DNA of 64,000 nt from Bradyrhizobium sp. (lineage in GTDB: Bacteria; Pseudomonadota; Alphaproteobacteria; Rhizobiales; Xanthobacteraceae), in contig NZ_DAHUXJ010000157.1 in NCBI RefSeq assembly GCF_027307225.1, forward strand, positions 1 through 64,000, written 5' to 3'. Numbering within the stretch: the first letter of the stretch is position 1; every line of letters begins with the position of its first letter. Position numbers and translations under genes: made by a program. Below the pieces are notes generated by a model that saw only the letters and a list, made by a program, of their open reading frames with translations, did no database searches and was not told where the DNA came from. This document shows positions 42,690 through 50,903 of the stretch, piece by piece.

Positions 42690-43568
42690 TTATCGAGTTG
42701 CCATCACCGCTGTCGGGGAAGGAGAGGCGATTTCGAATGCTCCAAAATCTCGAAAAAACAATTCGGCTCCTGTCCACTGACCAGAGCCTGAGTCAACGGG
42801 AATGTGTGGCTTTACGTCACCCGCAGGAACGACGAATAGCTTTGGTGCAGAGTCGCGGACCAGCCAAAGGTGGAATTGAAACGCGTTAGAGGTCGTCGCC
42901 GTATTCCATTCGTTACGTGTAACGAAGAATGACGCCTCGCTCTTTCTCATGCTGCTGCCCTTTACTTCGATTTTAAGCCGCTTGTCAGTCGTTGCATCCA
43001 CAACCGACAAAACATCGAAGCCAGCCCTATTTGTCTCGAACCCTTGCCAGAGCGGTTCTTTGCCGGTTCGTAACCGCTCATAGCCAAGGGAAAGCTTCTC
43101 AGCCCTACGGCCAACAATATTTAGTAGCCGCGAACGCTCAGACCGTAGGCTGCTTGTGGCGCGATCCCACCAAGTAACTGTATCGTCATCTGATCCATCA
43201 GTCAGGCCGCAGTCCTTGAAGCATTGACGAGTGTCATCGGGCATTGCTTGGAGGGCTTCGAAGCGTCCTTGGACCATCTTCCTGGACCAGGCAGGGGGTG
43301 TCGCCATGAGCACGTCGTATAATTGTTCTCTCAGACATGCCTCCGGCGACACTATTGACCTCAACTGTCCTCCCCGCTCTGTTAATCGAATGGCTCCATC
43401 TTCCAATATCCGAAGCCAACGGCAATTCTGAGCGGTCTCCAAGACTACCTTGCCATCGGCGACGCCAATCCTTGCAAAGCTCGTTGCAAAATTCGCTGAA
43501 TCGACCCGCCCCTGATCGACAACCTCCAAGAGGGTTTGACTTGAATACAGAACGCCGACCGAAAACAT
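42690..43568 (-). CDS. DUF3883 protein, PD-(D/E)xK nuclease-like
   Basis: The 292-residue protein has an N-terminal winged-helix-like part (residues 44-75, NCRWLRILEDGAIRLTERGG). Its C-terminal DUF3883 domain holds EKLSLGYERL, NRAGFDVLS (Asp185), LKIEVKG (Glu201, Lys203) and FFVTRNEW, so the D...ExK set of a restriction-endonuclease-like fold is complete. It may be the cleaving or DNA-binding effector of the cluster. Its ATG overlaps the helicase TGA by one base (TGATG). Codon use and GC are lower than in flanking genes. No experimental function is known to me for this arrangement. Confidence 0.72.
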   Translation of the reverse strand: MFSVGVLYSSQTLLEVVDQGRVDSANFATSFARIGVADGKVVLETAQNCRWLRILEDGAIRLTERGGQLRSIVSPEACLREQLYDVLMATPPAWSRKMVQGRFEALQAMPDDTRQCFKDCGLTDGSDDDTVTWWDRATSSLRSERSRLLNIVGRRAEKLSLGYERLRTGKEPLWQGFETNRAGFDVLSVVDATTDKRLKIEVKGSSMRKSEASFFVTRNEWNTATTSNAFQFHLWLVRDSAPKLFVVPAGDVKPHIPVDSGSGQWTGAELFFRDFGAFEIASPSPTAVMATR

Positions 43569-45358
43569 CAGGCGTCCTCCGAAACATCCGAAAGATGCGT
43601 GATAAAATCGGCAAGGTCTTCAGAATTGAAGCCGTCAGAGTCCAAGTCTACTACTTCCGGCTCGACCTTTAGAGATTTGTCATCCAAGACCCGCGCCATG
43701 TTGCGAATTTTTGCGTCGAGCCTGCGTTGAACGGAATCGTCGATAGTGTTGGGAGCTATGAGAATATCTACGTAGGTAATCTCATTCGGCCTTAGTCCCA
43801 GACGGTGAATTCGATCTTGGGACTGAAGAAACTGTGCAGCATTGTAGTTGCGGTCGAGATAAATTGCGTTATGGCACACCGTATGAAGGCTGATGCCTTC
43901 GCCGCAAGCCGCTGGATTTGCAACTAGTACAAAGCAATTCTCGTCTTCATGGAAGCGTTTGATCTTTTGCTCTCTGGTCCCTTCCTCTTCTTCGTCGCCA
44001 GCATCGACGCCGCCGTGTATATATTCGGCTCCAAGATCAACAAGCCGCTTGGCTACAAGCTCAACATTATCAACGAAGCTCGACCAAATAATCGTTTTCT
44101 TGCCTTCGAATGCCAATTGCCGCGCACGGAAGCAAGCATACTCTAGCTTGGGACTGTCGCCTTCACCCAGAACATCCGCAAGCAAGTCTTGATGTTCGAA
44201 GGGAACGCGCGACAAAAGTGCGGGATTGGTCACGAGTTGCAGTAGCCGTAGGGCGCTCTGTCCTGCTCGTCTCAATAACATCCTGTCGCGTGCAGACATA
44301 CCTCTTGCCTGACGAGCGGCCTCAGAGCGAAGCAATTCATACAGGGCATGTTGTGACGGTCTTAGCGGAATCCGCTTGAGAACGTGCTTTACCTCTGGAA
44401 GGTTCAGTTCGTCTTTAGTGGTTCGCACATAGATCGGCTTAATGTATTCTTCCACGTTATCTTCATCGGCTGGGACCTCTGGGAACAGGAATCGAAATTG
44501 AGGCACGAGGTCCGCAATTTCGTTGGGCATCGGCGTGCCGCTCATAATCAATTTGGTACGAGGCAATTCAGATGCTGAAAGGATGTTGTTACCTATTTTC
44601 CCAGTGAATCCTCTTTTAATTTTGTGTGACTCATCCAAAAAAAGAAATGAATGTGACTGGTCAATATAGTCCGCGATCAGATTGATGACGTTCGGCAACT
44701 GATGATAGGAAAGCAGAGCTTTCTGAGGCGACTTGTCCGCCAGCAATCGTTGTATGGCGGCCTTGCCGCCCCGAAGACGCTCAAATTGTTTCTCTCCAGG
44801 CAAGCATTCCGTTAGCTGCTCCTCCCACGCGGCGAATGCATTTTTTGGGCAGATAACCAATAGGCGAGAGTCGGGCTTTCTGCGATACGCATAAAGCGCC
44901 AGTGCTTCGGTAGTCTTTCCTGCCCCCGGCACTGAAAAGGAGGCCCCGGATGCCAATGCCGTCAGTTTCGCGACGTTCCGTTCCTGTTGTTCCGTGAGTC
45001 CGCGGACGAATCCGGCGTCGGCCAATCTCCGTTTCAACAGCGCGTTATCTGTGGGCTGTGCAGTCTTAGCTGCTACATATTGGCGGGTGTTGTCTTGCGC
45101 TTCAGAAAGTTTGTCCTCAGTTCCTGCTCCTGCGCGAATTGCGAAGTTGTATCGCTTGGCAAGAAACTCAATGTCGCTTCGTGCGGCCAGGAACGTCCAC
45201 CAGGGCAAGCGAACGGAACTGGCTCCAGAAATTTCGCATTGATCAGATTTGTCTTGGCAGGCGCGCCGGATGCGCGGCCAAACGCTAGCATCGCCGCTAT
45301 AATCTAACGTCGCGCGTCGATACTCGCGTTCGTAAGAAACGAGAAGCTCATTCGCCAT
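43568..45358 (-). CDS. SNF2-type DEAD/DEAH helicase of a defence-like cluster
   Basis: The 596-residue protein has a helical N-terminal part. A superfamily 2 helicase core follows: Walker A SVPGAGKT (143-150), Walker B LDESH (241-245), motif III SGTP (273-276) and a C-terminal half with SSFVDN and motif VI QSQDRIHRLGLRP. The RIHRLG form is typical of the SNF2/Rad54 group. The ATG at 45358 overlaps the end of the ParB-like gene by 11 nt; the longer frame to 45388 is less likely. It probably translocates on DNA to power the system. GC is low compared with neighbours, a sign of transfer. Confidence 0.83.
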   Translation of the reverse strand: MANELLVSYEREYRRATLDYSGDASVWPRIRRACQDKSDQCEISGASSVRLPWWTFLAARSDIEFLAKRYNFAIRAGAGTEDKLSEAQDNTRQYVAAKTAQPTDNALLKRRLADAGFVRGLTEQQERNVAKLTALASGASFSVPGAGKTTEALALYAYRRKPDSRLLVICPKNAFAAWEEQLTECLPGEKQFERLRGGKAAIQRLLADKSPQKALLSYHQLPNVINLIADYIDQSHSFLFLDESHKIKRGFTGKIGNNILSASELPRTKLIMSGTPMPNEIADLVPQFRFLFPEVPADEDNVEEYIKPIYVRTTKDELNLPEVKHVLKRIPLRPSQHALYELLRSEAARQARGMSARDRMLLRRAGQSALRLLQLVTNPALLSRVPFEHQDLLADVLGEGDSPKLEYACFRARQLAFEGKKTIIWSSFVDNVELVAKRLVDLGAEYIHGGVDAGDEEEEGTREQKIKRFHEDENCFVLVANPAACGEGISLHTVCHNAIYLDRNYNAAQFLQSQDRIHRLGLRPNEITYVDILIAPNTIDDSVQRRLDAKIRNMARVLDDKSLKVEPEVVDLDSDGFNSEDLADFITHLSDVSEDA

Positions 45359-46580
45359 TATCCGCCGCCCAAGCGCGGAAGTCTTCAACCAGCGCCTCTA
45401 TGTCGTCTAAGGTCTGAGAAATGCCGTTTTTCGCGGATTCCGGCTCGATGCTGGCCTTTGCATCGGACAGTAAAGAACGCGCCTTTTGAACCGTCGAAAC
45501 GACATAGTCCTTCTTCTTTTGGTTCTTCTTCGCATGAACGGCGGCTTCAATAGCATCACGGATGACAATGCGCGCTGTCTCAAAGTTCTCCTTCTTGTCA
45601 AGAGCCTCGGCAACTTTCGCCAAAGCAGTGTTTTCTTCTGCGCCCTTAATTTCAATTTCAAATTCGTCCGAGAGGCTTTCGACCACTTCGCCTAGGTGAT
45701 CGGCGAGCTTAGGTATTTCGGAGTAAATACGTTTGCCTTCTCCAGCCTCATCTGTCAGACAGAAAGCAGATTTCTCAAAGACCTCTTTCTGTGCCTCGGA
45801 GGCTTTCCACCTTTTTCGGGTACGCACCATCTGAATGAATGCGTATTCCTTCGCGTCTACTTCTGAATATTTGCTCGGTATATCGCGGGCCGCGAGATAT
45901 TGTTCCGCGTAGTCCAAACTATCGAGTAGTTCGATCAGGTCTTTCTTATCACGAGTATATAGGGCGACGAGTTCATCTTCGTCATACCCATACCGAGACA
46001 TCTTCTCCCGCATCATAAGGGCGGTGGCTGTCCAACTATAGTCTGCCTTTAGGTCCTCCTTTAGCTGGAGGTCCGCCTCAACGCGGTCGATCTCTTTGTC
46101 ATCGACCAGAGGCAGGATCACAACCTGAATATTTCGGAAGCGATCATATTTTGATGCATCAGAATCGTACAAGTCGCGCCACGTACTTAAGCGCCGATTG
46201 CCGTTCACGACGTAGCCAAGTGAAGTCAGAATGATGGGTTCTATCTGAGGTTCAGTTTCGAATTCTTTGAAGAGATTCTTTGGGCCGCTCGCCAATTCCG
46301 TCAGAATTTTATGTTGAGCCTTCTGAGCAGTAGCGGACTCGTTGTCTAAACGAAAAAATTCCTTTGAAACCTCAGGATGGGCTGAAAGGTATTCGGCTTG
46401 CTTGCCGGTCGTTCGCCCGTTTTCCAGCCGATAAAGCGGTAGTCCAAGCGGGACCTGATGAATGGGTAGATACTGCATCTTTCCCTGGAAGGGGACGGGA
46501 TGCGTCTGATCCGATTTCTCGGATGATTTCTCCTTGAGGAACTCCCTGCGCCTTGGCAGCGGCCAACCTAGCTCTAGCAT
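45348..46580 (-). CDS. ParB/Srx-fold protein with long C-terminal helical region
   Basis: The 410-residue protein has an N-terminal ParB-like domain: YLPIHQVPLGLPLYRLENGRTT, then EPIILTSLGYVVNGNRRLSTWRDL, where GNRR (127-130) is the nucleotide-binding box of ParB/Srx-fold proteins. The C-terminal half is charged and helical with coiled-coil-like stretches (residues 300-390). It may act as a CTP/ATP-dependent switch or as a DNA clamp for the MTase and helicase. The start at 46580 lies 52 nt after the methyltransferase stop; an overlapping frame from 46596 stays in another frame and is rejected. Confidence 0.7.
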   Translation of the reverse strand: MLELGWPLPRRREFLKEKSSEKSDQTHPVPFQGKMQYLPIHQVPLGLPLYRLENGRTTGKQAEYLSAHPEVSKEFFRLDNESATAQKAQHKILTELASGPKNLFKEFETEPQIEPIILTSLGYVVNGNRRLSTWRDLYDSDASKYDRFRNIQVVILPLVDDKEIDRVEADLQLKEDLKADYSWTATALMMREKMSRYGYDEDELVALYTRDKKDLIELLDSLDYAEQYLAARDIPSKYSEVDAKEYAFIQMVRTRKRWKASEAQKEVFEKSAFCLTDEAGEGKRIYSEIPKLADHLGEVVESLSDEFEIEIKGAEENTALAKVAEALDKKENFETARIVIRDAIEAAVHAKKNQKKKDYVVSTVQKARSLLSDAKASIEPESAKNGISQTLDDIEALVEDFRAWAADNGE

Positions 46581-46632
46581 GTTTTCCCACCGTCATCCTC
46601 CCGTGCCGCTTCTCGATTGCGCGCGGGAGGCA

Positions 46633-47562
46633 TCACTCGGCGGCTTCGGGAAGGCGTGACAAGGGTGACAGCCGGTGATCGAATACAGGCTTTGCGTGAG
46701 AGCGAAAACGCTCTTGGCCGTCCACGGTCCTTATCAACCTAGAGTATGCGAGTTGTGCATAATCAGAGTCAAGCTCGCAGCCTAGAAAGCGCCGCTTGTG
46801 CAGAAGCGCAGCAACCCCAGTGGAGCCGGTGCCGGTGAACGGGTCGAAAACAACGTCGGATTTCTGTGTGAGCGCAAGGATGAGTCGCTCGACTAGGCCG
46901 ACGGGGAATTGGCAGGGGTGTTCGGTTTTCTCTACATGCCCCGCTTTAACATTCGGAATATTCCATATGTCGTAAGTCGAATTTTGCACCTCCCAGACAT
47001 CTTCCGGATTTTTTCCTCGAGGGTTACCCGACAATTGTCCCGCCTTCGGCCCGCGAAAGGCACGTTTACCTGGATACTTTGGCGGCACACGGACTGCGTC
47101 GAGATCAAAAATGTAGTCATCCGACTTGGTGTACCAAAGCACTACTTCGTAGCGCCCGCTAAAGCGTCGCTTCTGGTGTAGTCCGTGACCATAGTGCCAG
47201 ACAATTCTATTTCTCAGTTTTAGACCATGCCTCGCAAAGATCGGGTGAAACAGGTAGTCCAACGGATAAATTGATCCGCTCTCGATGTAGTTGCCGACCT
47301 GCCAGCATATGCTGCCAGTAGACTTGGTTCTGCAAACAATGGATTCAATCAGCGCTTCGTGCCACGCCGTGTAGTCTTCGAGCTTAATCCGCTCCTCATA
47401 TCGCTTGCCGATGTTGTACGGAGGCGATGTGATCACAAGATCGAATAACGGCTTTTCGGGCAGTTTGTGCAAAACGCTCGCTACATCGCGATTCCAGATA
47501 ATGTTGTCCCGAGAGTCGATCTTACTCGGGACGTTCTTCAGGAGCTTTACGCTGACGGTCAT
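46633..47562 (-). CDS. Site-specific DNA methyltransferase, beta class (N4-cytosine or N6-adenine)
   Basis: From the ATG at 47562 the protein has 309 residues. The catalytic motif IV, TSPPYN, is at residues 45-50, and the SAM motif I, DPFTGTGSTG, lies near residue 260. This order is the beta class. FPVGLVERLILALTQKSD and a final CELDSDYAQLAYSRL follow the usual pattern of type II-like methylases. The frame stays open back to a TTG at 47793, and the upstream 77 residues lack recognisable motifs and are GC-rich, so the shorter start is preferred but not certain. It probably protects host DNA from the cluster's effector. Confidence 0.83.
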   Translation of the reverse strand: MTVSVKLLKNVPSKIDSRDNIIWNRDVASVLHKLPEKPLFDLVITSPPYNIGKRYEERIKLEDYTAWHEALIESIVCRTKSTGSICWQVGNYIESGSIYPLDYLFHPIFARHGLKLRNRIVWHYGHGLHQKRRFSGRYEVVLWYTKSDDYIFDLDAVRVPPKYPGKRAFRGPKAGQLSGNPRGKNPEDVWEVQNSTYDIWNIPNVKAGHVEKTEHPCQFPVGLVERLILALTQKSDVVFDPFTGTGSTGVAALLHKRRFLGCELDSDYAQLAYSRLIRTVDGQERFRSHAKPVFDHRLSPLSRLPEAAE

Positions 47563-47821
47563 GCCTAATGTTCTTTCGTTTAAGCAAGCATATACACTTT
47601 CGGATCCATTAGATCCAGAGTCCTCGGCAATCCCTATGCATTTTGGGTGGAGCGTTCCGGCGTCGCAGGCGATTTGGATTGCTGCCCCGACTAAACGCTC
47701 AAGATGTCCCCGCGCCTTGAATACCCATGACGCCGGCGCGAGGGGCCTCGGCACCCAGTATCCATCGGCCAACACAGGTCCGTCCGCCGGCAAAATGGCT
47801 TATGCAAGTATTTGATCTTAT

Positions 47822-47897
47822 TGGTGGGCCTGCCTGGACTCGAACCAGGAACCAGACCGTTATGAGCGGCCGGCTCTAACCATTGAGCTACAGGCCC
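47822..47897 (-). tRNA. tRNA with CAT anticodon, probably tRNA-Ile2 (lysidine-modified)
   Basis: Read on the minus strand the 76 bases fold into a full cloverleaf. The acceptor GGGCCTG pairs with CAGGCCC; the D arm is GCTC-AATGGTTA-GAGC; the anticodon arm is GGCCG-CTCATAA-CGGTC, giving anticodon CAT; the T arm is CCTGG-TTCGAGT-CCAGG. ACCA is encoded at the 3' end. The CTCATAA loop and short D loop match bacterial tRNA-Ile2, whose C34 is made lysidine by TilS so that it reads AUA; an elongator Met is the alternative. The 3' end points toward the AT-rich gene block, the usual side for integration of mobile islands. Confidence 0.9.
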
Positions 47898-48167
47898 CCG
47901 CGAGCTGAAAGCGGCTGGCGGTTGCGACCGATCAATTACAATGCGCGAGCCGATCCGGCAATGCCGGGTTTCGCGGCCGCAAAATCAATTTCTGATTTTC
48001 CGAAATTTGCTTGACGACGGGGTAGAAACAGGAATATCCCGATTCGCGTCCCGCCTCCTCTCAAAGGGGCGTTTCGCGATCGTCACGGACGCTGAGTGCG
48101 GGATGCGGTGGACGCCTCACATGCGACAGACGAGCGCATGCGAGGCGTACGACGAAGCCACGTGGTA
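47898..48167. other. Gene-free stretch between the tRNA and the hairpin repeats
   Basis: No reading frame here has protein-like features. The upstream side of the tRNA should hold its promoter, as TTGACGAC at about 48012 lies in the wrong direction and no clear element was found. The following 48168-48732 contains the repeats listed separately and no supported gene. Confidence 0.5.
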
Positions 48168-48334
48168 CCAGTGCCGCCGATTTTGAAGTTCCTCCAGAGT
48201 TTGCCGCGATTCCCTTTTGGAACTTCAAAATCGCAAGCGGCACTGGAATCAAATATTGCAGTTGCCCTTAGCTTTCCGAAGTTCGTGAAAGTGGGGCCGC
48301 CAATTGCGCACGAACTTCGGAAAGCGGGCAACTG
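48168..48334 (+). repeat. Two-hairpin repeat unit, copy 4 (direct, ends altered)
   Basis: Hairpin one (48168-48246) has the stem GATTTTGAAGTTCC with its complement and ends CCAGTGCCGC/GCGGCACTGG, so CTAG has become CCAG on one side and CTGG on the other in step. Hairpin two (48259-48334) has the stem CTTTCCGAAGTTCGTG with its complement and ends CAGTTGCCC/GGGCAACTG. The spacer begins AATCAAATATTG, like AATCAATAAG of copy 1. Size and order match the other units. Confidence 0.8.
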
Positions 48335-48627
48335 ACGTCTCGACGCTGACGTCAACTCGCGACAATGCTATCGCATTGCGCGGGGACGGTGACAAAAAGC
48401 CCGATCGCCGGGAAGAGCGTGGAATAAGTCGTTCAAACCATTGCGCGGGGAATGCCGGGCGATTCCGGCGAACCTGTAGCAAACGCTTGCGTGTTTTTCC
48501 TTACACGCGAGTCTATGGGGGCGCTGGCGCGCCCGGCATTCCCCGCGCCCTTCATTTCCGAGGGCAGGATCGTGCATCACCCGGGCGCGGATCGCGCCGC
48601 TGGAAGGTAAAGGTGTGTGTGGAGCGT

Positions 48628-48711
48628 CGTCATTCCGGGGCGCGAGTGAAGCGAGCGAGCCCGGAATCTCGAGATTCCGGGTCTGGTCCTTCGGACCATC
48701 CCGGAATGACG
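48628..48711. repeat. Dispersed palindromic repeat (ATTCCGGG type)
   Basis: CGTCATTCCGGG at the left and CCCGGAATGACG at the right form perfect arms. In between are CCCGGAATCTCGAGATTCCGGG and TGGTCCTTCGGACCA, which are also palindromic. This wording is a very common intergenic repeat in alphaproteobacteria (recognised from memory). It lies downstream of the tctC-like gene. Confidence 0.75.
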
Positions 48712-48732
48712 AGGAGTGAAATGACGCCAAGC

Positions 48733-49695
48733 TCAATCCACCGACACGCCCGCGAACTCGACCACCTTGCGCCATTTCGCGGTCTCGTCAGCAACCAGCT
48801 TGCCGAATTCGGCCGGCGTCATCGGCTTCGGGATGCCGCCGAGCGTGACGAGCTGCTCGATGATCTTGGGATCCTTCAAGGCTTCGCCGACCGCCTTGTT
48901 GAGGGCATCGACGATTTCCGGCGGCGTGCCCTTCGGCGCGGAGATGCCGTAGAAGCCGACCGATTCAAATCCCGGCACGGTTTCGGCGATCGCTGGAATG
49001 TCGGGGAAGCCGGGCCAGCGCTTTGGCGAGGTGACGCCGATCGCGCGCACCGTGCCGGAGCGCGATTGCGCCAGCGCCGCCGGCATGTTGTCGAAGATCA
49101 ACTGCACCTTGTTGGAAATGATGTCGGGATAGGCGATCGCCGATCCGCGGTAAGGCACATGCAGCATGTTGCAGCCGGTCATGGCCTTGAACAGTTCGCC
49201 GGACATGTGCACCGACGTGCCATAGCCCGAGGACGCGTAGTTCACCTTGCTCGGATCGGCCTTGCAGTAGTCGATGAATTCCTTGACCGTCTTCACCGGC
49301 ATGGCGTTGGAGACGACCAGCATGTTGGGCAACTGCATGATGCTGGCGACGGGCACGGTGTCGCGCAGGAAATCGTAAGACAGGTGCTTGTAGAGCGAGG
49401 TCGAGATCGCGTTGTTGGGCGCGACAAACAGCAGCGTGTAGCCATCGGGAGGCGAGTTGATGCCGGCGGCCGCCGCGATATTGCCGCCGGAACCGGTACG
49501 GTTCTCCACCACGAATTGCTGGCCGAAATGCTCCGACAGCCAATTCGCCATGATGCGCGCCACCACATCGACCGGGCCGCCGGCGGAAAAGCCGATCAGC
49601 CAGCGCACCGGGCGGCTCGGATAATCGGCGGCGAAGGCAGGCCCACTGGCCACTAGGCCCACAAGGCCGATGATCGCCGCGCGCAACCCTTTCAT
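48733..49695 (-). CDS. TctC/Bug-family substrate-binding protein
   Basis: The 320-residue protein has a signal peptide (MKGLRAAIIGLVGLVASGPAFA) and the mature start ADYPSRPVRWLIGFSAGGPVDVVARI, which is the signature of Bug/TctC receptors. ENRTGSGGNIAAAA and HVPYRGSAIAYPDIISNKVQLIFDNMP further match. These bind carboxylates for tripartite tricarboxylate transporters, but TctA and TctB are not adjacent, so this is one of the many orphan receptors of the group. The ATG at 49695 has GGAGTG ahead. Confidence 0.9.
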   Translation of the reverse strand: MKGLRAAIIGLVGLVASGPAFAADYPSRPVRWLIGFSAGGPVDVVARIMANWLSEHFGQQFVVENRTGSGGNIAAAAGINSPPDGYTLLFVAPNNAISTSLYKHLSYDFLRDTVPVASIMQLPNMLVVSNAMPVKTVKEFIDYCKADPSKVNYASSGYGTSVHMSGELFKAMTGCNMLHVPYRGSAIAYPDIISNKVQLIFDNMPAALAQSRSGTVRAIGVTSPKRWPGFPDIPAIAETVPGFESVGFYGISAPKGTPPEIVDALNKAVGEALKDPKIIEQLVTLGGIPKPMTPAEFGKLVADETAKWRKVVEFAGVSVD

Positions 49696-49769
49696 GACTG
49701 TCACTCCATGCACTACCAAGCGTATGCTTTCATACATGGGCTTGGCTGAAATGTGAAAGGGTGCGTTTG

Positions 49770-50744
49770 ATGTCGATCACGCGTGCGGTAGGTGCCGGGG
49801 TTCTGCTGCTGTTGCTCGCCGGCGGCGCGGCGGCGCAAGAGGGAGGCAAGGCCATTTCAAAGACCACGATCAGCCTGGGGACGGCGACACCTGGCGGCGG
49901 CTTTCCGCTGTTCGGCGGCAATTTCACGTCAGTGATGAACCGCGCCGATCCGACGCTTGTGATCGAGCCGCGCAACACCAAAGGCAGCTACGAGAACATT
50001 CCGCTGCTCGAAGCAGGCCAACTCGATCTCGGGCTTGTCGCGGGCGAGCCCGCCTATGAAGCCTTCAAGGGCATCAAGCGGCCGGTGACATCCTTGAAGA
50101 TTCTGGTCGCGATGTATTCGAGCCCGGGCATGTTCGTGGTGCGCGCCGACAGTCCCTACAAGACGATCCAGGACCTGGTCGGTCAGCCTATTGCTTTCGG
50201 CGCGAAAGGCTCGGGCCTTCCGGTGATGTCGCGCTTCATCCTCGATGGGCTCGGCTTGAAGCAGGACGAGGACTTCAAGTCGATCTATCTCGATCATGCC
50301 GGCGACGGGCCGGCGATGGTGCTCGATGGGCGGGCCGCGGCGCTGTGGGGCGCAGGCAGCGGTTGGCCCGGCTTCATGGCGATGGCGAAAAGCCCCGCCG
50401 GCGCGCGTTTCATCGCGCCGACGGCGGACGAGATCGCGAAGGTTCGCGCCAGGCATCCTTTCCTTAAAGCCATGACCATTCCCCCCGGCAGCTATCCGAA
50501 CCAGACAGCGCCGATCGATTCGCTGGGGTCGTGGAGCTTCGTGCTGGCGCGCGCTGACCTTTCCGATGACATCGCCTATCGGCTGATCCGTAACTTGCAC
50601 GCCAACGAGGCGGCGCTCTGCAGGAAGCAGCCGCAGGCCTGCGAGACCACGGCGGCGAACACGCTCGCAGCCGCGCCCGATCCGTCACTGATCCATCCCG
50701 GCGTGATGAAATATCTGCGCGAGATCGGCGTGGCGAAACAGTGA
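49770..50744 (+). CDS. TAXI-family TRAP transporter solute receptor
   Basis: The 324-residue protein has a signal peptide (MSITRAVGAGVLLLLLAGGAAA) and the mature features of TAXI receptors: TISLGTATPGGGFPLFGGNF, EPRNTKGSYENIPLLEAGQLDLGLV and IAFGAKGSG. TAXI proteins feed TRAP transporters. No DctM/DctQ permease is nearby. The ATG at 49770 lies nine bases from GAAAGG; the GTG at 49761 is less likely. It is divergent from the TctC-like gene. Confidence 0.85.
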   Translation: MSITRAVGAGVLLLLLAGGAAAQEGGKAISKTTISLGTATPGGGFPLFGGNFTSVMNRADPTLVIEPRNTKGSYENIPLLEAGQLDLGLVAGEPAYEAFKGIKRPVTSLKILVAMYSSPGMFVVRADSPYKTIQDLVGQPIAFGAKGSGLPVMSRFILDGLGLKQDEDFKSIYLDHAGDGPAMVLDGRAAALWGAGSGWPGFMAMAKSPAGARFIAPTADEIAKVRARHPFLKAMTIPPGSYPNQTAPIDSLGSWSFVLARADLSDDIAYRLIRNLHANEAALCRKQPQACETTAANTLAAAPDPSLIHPGVMKYLREIGVAKQ

Positions 50745-50751
50745 GGGGAAA

Positions 50752-50898
50752 CTCGTGCCCCGGACACAACGCAGCGCCATTAGCGCTTTCACGAGCGTCT
50801 TCGACACGCTATGGCGATGCGTCGCTGATCCGGGGCCTACTCGTCGGTCCCGGATCTGCGCCGCATCATTGCACGCTGCGACGCGTCCGGGACACGAG
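50752..50898. repeat. Dispersed palindromic repeat between convergent genes
   Basis: CTCGTGCCCCGGAC on the left is answered by GTCCGGGACACGAG on the right, and CGCTGATCCGGGG / CCCGGATCTGCG inside. The 147-nt element lies between the convergent TAXI and binding-protein genes and resembles a high-copy intergenic repeat of Bradyrhizobium genomes (recognised from memory). Confidence 0.65.
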
Positions 50899-50903
50899 CA
50901 CCG

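Noticed and set aside
42538..42760. Search for a direct repeat of the tRNA 3' end as an attachment site at the left boundary
   Set aside because: No convincing match to the last 20 bases of the tRNA was seen; GCCAGTTGGACACGTGCTCG around 42580 is only vaguely similar.
46372..46596. Alternative frame starting MTVGKHARARLAAAKAQG at the 5' end of the ParB-like gene
   Set aside because: The ribosome binding site touches its ATG with no spacing, and the conserved ParB-like domain lies in the other frame.
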